Below, one piece after another: positions 6,093-9,595 of a DNA stretch of 9,595 nt. The stretch is from a bacterium. GTDB lineage: Bacteria; UBA9089; CG2-30-40-21. The stretch lies in the NCBI GenBank assembly GCA_030018795.1, contig JASEHA010000060.1:1-9595 (forward strand), in the 5' to 3' direction. Position 1 is the stretch's first letter. Each line of letters starts with the position of its first letter. A model generated the notes under the pieces. That model did no database searches, was not told the origin of the DNA, and saw only the letters and a list, made by a program, of their open reading frames with translations. The position numbers and the translations under genes are program-made.

Positions 6093-6380
6093 ATGTTTGG
6101 GATAGGCACGCAAGAGCTTATTGTTATTATGATAATTGCCTTAATTGTTATTGGTCCAAATAAATTGCCTGAGATTGGCAGGGTGCTTGGACGAGGGCTC
6201 AGAGAGATCAAAAAGGCTACGGATGAGATAAAAAACCAGGTGTCTGCTGAGATTAGGAATACAGATGAGGTAAAGGAGCAAGTGCCTGTTGAGATTGGGA
6301 ACATACAGACAACAGATGATGGGGCTCAACAAGCAGATAGCAACATAGCACCAAGCACTAGTGTACCAGAACACCAGTAA
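6093..6380 (+). CDS. tatA: Sec-independent translocase component, TatA/TatB family
   Basis: A 95-residue Tat component. It has a short periplasmic N-terminus (MFGIGTQEL), one membrane helix at about residues 9-20, the hinge GPNKLPEIG (21-29), an amphipathic helix to about 42 (GRGLREIKKA) and a polar, acidic tail. In the Tat pathway such proteins form the pore or the substrate-receptor complex for folded proteins. Glu8 and the MFGIG opening recall TatB, while the hinge and length fit TatA, so the subtype is open. The start is ATG 6093, with AGGAG 7 nt upstream; an in-frame GTG at 6054 lies inside the repeat element. No tatC is in the window. The tail contains a 14-residue internal duplication (QVSAEIRNTDEVKE then QVPVEIGN). 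Confidence 0.92.
   Translation: MFGIGTQELIVIMIIALIVIGPNKLPEIGRVLGRGLREIKKATDEIKNQVSAEIRNTDEVKEQVPVEIGNIQTTDDGAQQADSNIAPSTSVPEHQ
6237..6309 (+). repeat. Internal duplication in the tatA tail
   Basis: The segment at 6237-6265 (starting CAGGTGTCTGCTGAGATT) is repeated with changes at 6279-6309 (CAAGTGCCTGTTGAGATT). The offset is 42 bp, or 14 codons, so the frame is kept. The copies have diverged at several bases and by a 2-base indel, so the duplication is not recent. Confidence 0.65.
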
Positions 6381-6400
6381 AGAATTTGACTAATACTTTG

Positions 6401-6530
6401 GTGACTGGTGCCCTAGTACCTCGTGACCCTTAATCTTCAGGGTAGGGTGGGCAATGCCCACCCTACTCATAACCCATAATTTTAATTGTCATGAGGTACT
6501 AGTGACTGGTGACTGGTGCACTGGTGCCCT
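6401..6530. mobile_element. MITE-like palindromic element between tatA and the next gene
   Basis: The 15-bp inverted repeats CTAGTACCTCGTGAC (6413-6427) and GTCATGAGGTACTAG (6488-6502) match at 14 of 15 positions and bound a 90-bp unit. Inside it a perfect 11-bp hairpin, GTAGGGTGGGC-AAT-GCCCACCCTAC, spans 6442-6466. The 9-mer TGACTGGTG lies just outside both ends (6402-6410 and 6503-6511), as a target duplication might. Further ACTGGTG copies follow at 6512 and 6520. No transposase is encoded. The GTAGGGTGGGC hairpin resembles a motif I associate with dispersed repeats in many bacteria; that is recollection, not a search. Confidence 0.65.
6442..6466. repeat. Perfect 11-bp GC-rich hairpin
   Basis: GTAGGGTGGGC and GCCCACCCTAC are exact reverse complements around an AAT loop. 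A T-run does not follow directly, so intrinsic termination of the tatA message is possible but not supported. It may instead be a REP-type element nested in the larger palindrome. Confidence 0.8.
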
Positions 6531-6551
6531 TTTTAAGAGGAGTAGCAAACA

Positions 6552-6911
6552 ATGGATATTCTTAACACAAATAATCTGCTCAGACCTCAAGAGGTAACCA
6601 ATGAAGACGAACAGCAGCAGATGGAAAGGGAAAGGACAAGACCAGGAGAAGAACAAGAGAATATTCGAGTCAGAAAGCATAAAGAACAGGTTGGAACTAT
6701 TGCCGAAAAATATGGTAAGGATAGGGTAACTATCTCTGAAGAAGGACAATATGCCTATAGAATAGCCAGAGATATTCTGACAACTCAAGCATCACAAGCA
6801 GGGCAAGAGGTAATTGCTATGGGCAAGGGAATACATAAGAAAACCGAGGAACCATTTGATAAAAATGATGTTTCTATCGTCAAATTTATAAAAGGGATAT
6901 TGGGATTATGA
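6552..6911 (+). CDS. Charged hypothetical protein, first gene of the tight downstream operon
   Basis: I do not recognise this 119-residue protein. It has no signal peptide and no membrane segment. Residues 15-50 are very rich in Glu, Gln, Arg and Lys, suggesting a disordered or coiled-coil region. Residues 51-75 (IAEKYGKDRVTISEEGQYAYRIARDIL) look like a short ordered helix region. A VTISEE-type stretch occurs in some small flagellar and phage-related proteins, but that is too weak for a function. The start ATG has GAGGAG 9 nt upstream. Its stop overlaps the start of the metallophosphoesterase gene (ATGA), so the two are probably translated together. The 171 nt before it hold the MITE-like element and no clear promoter. 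Confidence 0.75.
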   Translation: MDILNTNNLLRPQEVTNEDEQQQMERERTRPGEEQENIRVRKHKEQVGTIAEKYGKDRVTISEEGQYAYRIARDILTTQASQAGQEVIAMGKGIHKKTEEPFDKNDVSIVKFIKGILGL

Positions 6912-7324
6912 GGTATGGGATAATAGCTGATATTCATAGCAATCTTGAAGCACTTGAGTCTGTCTTAAAGGCTATAGATATAGAAAAAGTAGATAAAATA
7001 ATTTGTCTGGGGGATATTGTTGGTTATGGACCAAACCCAAACGAGTGCGTGGAAAGAATACAGGAAATTGATGGGCTGATACTTGCTGGCAATCATGACC
7101 TTGCTGCTATTGACTGGAAGGATATTGATTGGTTTAGTTCACATGCTAAGGAGGCGATTCTCTGGACAGAAGCCAATCTTACTGCAGAAAACAAAAACTA
7201 CCTTTCTCATCTGCCAGAGGTTGTATCGCAAAAGGATTTCATTCTTGTTCATGGCAGTCTCTATAACTTTACAGATGAATATATTATGACAGGTGCTATA
7301 GCAAAAAAAGCTTTGATATTATGA
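6908..7324 (+). CDS. Metallophosphoesterase, N-terminal part ending at a frame change
   Basis: The first 138 residues of a calcineurin-like phosphoesterase. The motifs are in order: DIH (Asp8, His10), GD (Asp36) followed by GYGPNPNEC, GNHD (Asn62, His63) and VHGS (His115). These are ligands of the two-metal site. The family also needs a GHTH motif, which is absent here but present in the next reading frame 30 nt on. The frame runs into TGA at 7322 just after an A7 run (7303-7309). Reading back one base there gives SFDIMNHRKLLLAGHTH, which fits the family, and a 251-residue product. Either this is a programmed or slippage-corrected gene, or a one-base deletion or assembly error in the A run. 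The start ATG overlaps the stop of the preceding gene. The substrate is unknown. Confidence 0.85.
   Translation: MRYGIIADIHSNLEALESVLKAIDIEKVDKIICLGDIVGYGPNPNECVERIQEIDGLILAGNHDLAAIDWKDIDWFSSHAKEAILWTEANLTAENKNYLSHLPEVVSQKDFILVHGSLYNFTDEYIMTGAIAKKALIL
7303..7309 (+). other. In-phase A_AAA_AAA slippery heptamer at the frame change
   Basis: The zero-frame codons are GCA AAA AAA GCT, so the heptamer has the X_XXY_YYZ phase needed for -1 slippage. The two tRNAs would re-pair fully. AGGTG 7 nt upstream could act as a Shine-Dalgarno-like stimulator. I see no convincing downstream stem. A run of seven A is also prone to transcriptional slippage and to sequencing error. Confidence 0.6.
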
Positions 7325-7662
7325 ATCACAGAAAACTTTTACTGGCAGGACATACCCATTATTCGAATATATTTTTTAGAAAGCTGGGACAATCAGCAAA
7401 AGTATCATCTCCTATTCAAAATTTAAAGCTTATCGATAAAGATGTGCTCTGTCTGCCAGATGATACGCAAAATATTATTACTATTGGAAGTGTTGGCCAG
7501 CCACGAGATGGTGACAATCGTGCATCCTTTGGGATACTTGACCTTGATGCAAGGACTATAACCATAAAAAAGGTTCCGTATGATATCAAAAAAACTCAAG
7601 CTCAAATGATTGAGGCAGATTTGACAAGGTATCTTATTTCAAGATTGGCTATGGGGAGGTAG
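7321..7662 (+). CDS. Metallophosphoesterase, C-terminal part in the -1 frame
   Basis: A 113-residue frame holding the rest of the phosphoesterase. AGHTH near the start gives the last two metal-binding histidines (His11 and His13), and GSVGQPRDGDNRASFGILD is the family's C-terminal core motif. On its own it lacks the DIH, GD, GNHD and HGS motifs, so it cannot be an active enzyme alone. It is joined to the preceding frame by a -1 shift at 7303-7309. Its ATG (7321) overlaps the upstream TGA as ATGA, so re-initiation could also make it as a separate chain. No Shine-Dalgarno stands out before this ATG. The sequence shows no further stops or damage, which argues that the shift is recent, artificial or functional. 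The stop lies 5 nt before the DUF3108 gene. Confidence 0.8.
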   Translation: MNHRKLLLAGHTHYSNIFFRKLGQSAKVSSPIQNLKLIDKDVLCLPDDTQNIITIGSVGQPRDGDNRASFGILDLDARTITIKKVPYDIKKTQAQMIEADLTRYLISRLAMGR

Positions 7663-7667
7663 GTATA

Positions 7668-8438
7668 ATGAGTCGCTTCTGTGGTAAATGGATGTCTGTG
7701 TTGATAATAATCATGGTAATTGGCTGCCGCAGTCATGGATTTGCTGCGGAGCTTTCATTTAATAGGCAGGAAATACTATCTTTTTCAGTAGAGATGTTTG
7801 GGATGAAGATAGGGGAACAAACCATGAAGATGCGTTTATTGCCCGGGTCACAAACCATGCAATTAATCTCTGAAACAAAAACATCGCCGTTTGCTTCAGG
7901 GATATATAAGTTGCACAATAAGATTGAAACACATATTTCTATAAAGGATTCTCTGCCAATATACATCAAGAATCAGATCCAAGAAGGCAAATATATCAAA
8001 CACTGGACTGCTGAACTTGACCAGAGAAATCATCTTGGCACCATAACCATTATTGGGAAAATCAAGCAGGGACAGACAGACAGGACAGATAGTCCCTCTG
8101 CTTTAGACAAGAGGTGCTGCCCATTGAGCCTACGGTCCAGGACAATAAATATTCCTGCCCTGATTTATTACCTGCGAACAACAGAATTGAGGTTAAATAA
8201 TTCATTTTCCTTTGCTCTTCTTAAAGAGGACAATGTTGAGGAGATAACCGTGATGGTGGAAGAGCAAAAAAAGATTCATGTCTCATACGGTGTTTTTAAT
8301 GCCTTAAAGGTTGTCAGCTCTTCGGGAGATGTAGTTATCTGGTTTACAAATGACAGGAAACAACTGCCAATAAAGATAGAATGTCAAACCAATGCAGGCT
8401 GGTTAAAGGCAGAGCTGGTGGAGGTTAGATCTTTGTGA
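7668..8438 (+). CDS. Exported DUF3108 family protein
   Basis: A 256-residue protein of the DUF3108 family, beta-rich proteins of the Gram-negative envelope with no settled function. Recognisable parts are EILSFSVEMFGMKIGEQTMKM (35-55), the aromatic and helix segment IPALIYYLRT (162-171) and VIWFTNDRKQLPIKIE (223-238) near the end. The N-terminal 20 residues form a signal sequence. VIGC at 17-20 fits a lipobox with Cys20, but cleavage near FAA at 25-27 by signal peptidase I is also possible. The start ATG has GGGGAGG 8 nt upstream. Residues 134-158 include a stretch rich in Gln, Thr, Asp, Ser and Cys, partly made of GACAGA repeats, that looks added relative to the family. The stop overlaps the next gene's start (GTGA). 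Confidence 0.85.
   Translation: MSRFCGKWMSVLIIIMVIGCRSHGFAAELSFNRQEILSFSVEMFGMKIGEQTMKMRLLPGSQTMQLISETKTSPFASGIYKLHNKIETHISIKDSLPIYIKNQIQEGKYIKHWTAELDQRNHLGTITIIGKIKQGQTDRTDSPSALDKRCCPLSLRSRTINIPALIYYLRTTELRLNNSFSFALLKEDNVEEITVMVEEQKKIHVSYGVFNALKVVSSSGDVVIWFTNDRKQLPIKIECQTNAGWLKAELVEVRSL
8069..8096 (+). repeat. GACAGA-rich repeat with GGGAC/GTCCC ends inside the DUF3108 gene
   Basis: GGGAC at 8069-8073 and GTCCC at 8092-8096 bound a run of GACAGA and GACAGG units. It encodes GQTDRTDSP and keeps the frame. It recalls the GACAGG repeat at 4606 in another exported protein gene of this window. Confidence 0.5.
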
Positions 8439-9442
8439 GCATACCGTTGCATTTTAGAAACAAACCCTACTTTTCATTCAAGCAATTTCTGTCTCAAAGA
8501 TTTGATTTTCCGGTATACAAGCTTCCAGTAGATGCTGGGTTCACCTGTCCCAATCGTGATGGAAGGGTTGGTTATGGCGGGTGCAGCTATTGTTATAACC
8601 CTGGCTTTAGCCCGGCTGTTTCTGGCAAAGACGATACCTCTCGTACTCCCATAAGTGTTCAGGAGCAGATTCAGGGATTAATACAAAAATCTAAACGAAA
8701 GGGGAAATTTCTGGTCTATTTCCAACCTTATACCAATACCTATGAAACACCTGAGAGATTAAGATTGTTGTATGATGATGCCCTTCAGAACAGAGATGTG
8801 GTTGGACTTTGTCTTGGCACCAGACCAGATTGTGTGGGCAATGATACCCTTTCACTTATTGAGGAATATGCAAAAAATTGGCATGTCTGGCTTGAATATG
8901 GGCTTCAATCTGTTCATGATCATACCTTGAAGAGGATAAACAGGGGACATACCTTTGCCCAATTTGAGGATGCAGTGAGCAGAACAATTGGCAGGAATAT
9001 ATTTATCTGTGTTCATATTATCCTTGGGCTGCCGGGCGAGACAAGGGATGATATGATAGCGACCATAAAAACACTTTCAAGAATGGGAATACACGGGATC
9101 AAGATTCATCACCTTCATGTGATAAAGAACACTCCATTGGCTGATGAGTTTTATCAGGAAATGGTTAAGGTATTTACTATTGAGGAATACATCCCACTAT
9201 TATGTGATATGCTTGAATATCTTTCTCCAGAGATTACAGTTCAGCGGCTTTTTGGCGAGGTGCTTGATGATAAATTGCTTGTTGCCCCTTGTTGGAAAAA
9301 ACCAAAGGTATCAATACTGTCCGCAATTGAAGCTGAATTCTTGAGAAGGAGAAGCTTTCAGGGGTATAGGATGCAAGATATAACTCAAGCTTCTATCTTG
9401 AGCATTGTAAGCCACAAGCAGGCAGCAGAAATGCAGAAGTAA
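8435..9442 (+). CDS. Radical SAM protein, TIGR01212 (YhcC/YtqA) family
   Basis: A 335-residue radical SAM enzyme. The cluster cysteines are Cys38, Cys50 and Cys53 in TCPNRDGRVGYGGCSYC, a C-x11-C-x2-C spacing typical of TIGR01212 rather than CxxxCxxC. Other family marks are YKLPVDAGFTCP, YFQPYTNTYE, LGTRPDC, WLEYGLQS, IINRGHT-like RINRGHT, LGLPGET and HHLHVIKNTPLA. E. coli YhcC has no firm function; B. subtilis YtqA has been reported as MnmL, acting in tRNA wobble-uridine side-chain processing, so a tRNA role is a hypothesis. The start is GTG 8435, overlapping the DUF3108 stop, with GGAGG 10 nt upstream. Length is close to the family norm, and the motifs show no loss. A 153-nt repeat-rich tail follows with no terminator seen. 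Confidence 0.92.
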   Translation: MSIPLHFRNKPYFSFKQFLSQRFDFPVYKLPVDAGFTCPNRDGRVGYGGCSYCYNPGFSPAVSGKDDTSRTPISVQEQIQGLIQKSKRKGKFLVYFQPYTNTYETPERLRLLYDDALQNRDVVGLCLGTRPDCVGNDTLSLIEEYAKNWHVWLEYGLQSVHDHTLKRINRGHTFAQFEDAVSRTIGRNIFICVHIILGLPGETRDDMIATIKTLSRMGIHGIKIHHLHVIKNTPLADEFYQEMVKVFTIEEYIPLLCDMLEYLSPEITVQRLFGEVLDDKLLVAPCWKKPKVSILSAIEAEFLRRRSFQGYRMQDITQASILSIVSHKQAAEMQK

Positions 9443-9472
9443 CAGCATGCAATTCTAATTATGAAATTTTTA

Positions 9473-9508
9473 ACCACAGAGCACACAAAGAACACAGAGT
9501 ACACAGAA
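9473..9508. repeat. 9-bp tandem units of the ACCACAGAG type
   Basis: Four 9-bp units follow one another: ACCACAGAG, CACACAAAG, AACACAGAG and TACACAGAA. They are of the same type as the left arm of the palindrome at 5978-6067. The array begins 30 nt after the radical SAM stop codon and is followed by copy B of the dispersed repeat. Confidence 0.7.
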
Positions 9509-9516
9509 AAAATGCG

Positions 9517-9561
9517 ACCTGTGCGGTTGAAAATAGCTATCAGTTTTATCGCATTATCCAC
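9517..9561. repeat. Dispersed repeat, copy B
   Basis: This 45-bp stretch matches 5924-5967 at 37 of 45 columns, in the same orientation. It is followed after 27 nt by CCACAGA at the window edge, as copy A is followed by ACCACAAAG. The order of parts suggests a composite repeat whose pieces recur in tandem, cut here by the window end. Confidence 0.75.
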
Positions 9562-9595
9562 GAAATTCACGAAAATTGTTTGAAAAAGCCACAGA

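Noticed and set aside
6442..6466. Intrinsic terminator for tatA.
   Set aside because: The stem is strong, but no T-run follows directly on either strand.

Overview
The window looks like chromosomal DNA from an uncultivated, AT-leaning bacterium with a Gram-negative-type envelope (Tat component, exported DUF3108 protein, lipobox-like signal). Nothing fixes the phylum. The many short palindromic and 9-bp-period repeats recall candidate-phylum genomes from groundwater, but that is only an impression. All genes are housekeeping or envelope types. There is no tRNA, rRNA, CRISPR array, integrase or transposase gene.

Layout: two divergent gene blocks meet at about 4177-4433. The left block reads on the minus strand: an EF-G-like translation GTPase (4176-2104), yebC (2006-1257), ruvC (1254-700) and a MetF-type methylenetetrahydrofolate reductase that runs off the left edge (563-1). 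The right block reads on the plus strand: a secreted redoxin/UshA-like metallophosphatase fusion (4434-5912), a TatA/TatB-type protein (6093-6380), an unknown charged protein (6552-6911), a metallophosphoesterase split over two frames (6908-7324 and 7321-7662), a DUF3108 envelope protein (7668-8438) and a TIGR01212/YhcC-type radical SAM protein (8435-9442). From 6552 to 9442 the genes overlap by 4 nt or lie 5 nt apart, so they probably form one transcript.

The points most worth attention are these. (1) The metallophosphoesterase is interrupted exactly at an in-phase A_AAA_AAA heptamer. A -1 shift there rejoins the two halves into a 251-residue enzyme with all its metal motifs. (2) The redoxin/metallophosphatase fusion has a consensus-like promoter (TTGACA-N17-TATAGT) ending 10 nt before its best start codon, which predicts an almost leaderless mRNA. 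(3) That fusion protein keeps most metal ligands but lacks the UshA catalytic His/Asp dyad and the first cysteine of the redoxin CxxC. (4) ruvC carries a 35-bp palindrome in frame between its first two strands, like a protein-coding palindromic element. (5) Several other genes carry in-frame 7-bp or 9-bp repeats or duplications, and the intergenic spaces hold nested palindromes and a 45-bp dispersed repeat.

How the genes fit together: the left block handles translation (EF-G-like GTPase, YebC), Holliday-junction resolution (RuvC) and one-carbon metabolism (MetF). The right block mixes envelope functions (exported fusion protein, Tat component, DUF3108) with a phosphoesterase and a radical SAM enzyme. 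No single pathway linking the right block can be read from the sequence.
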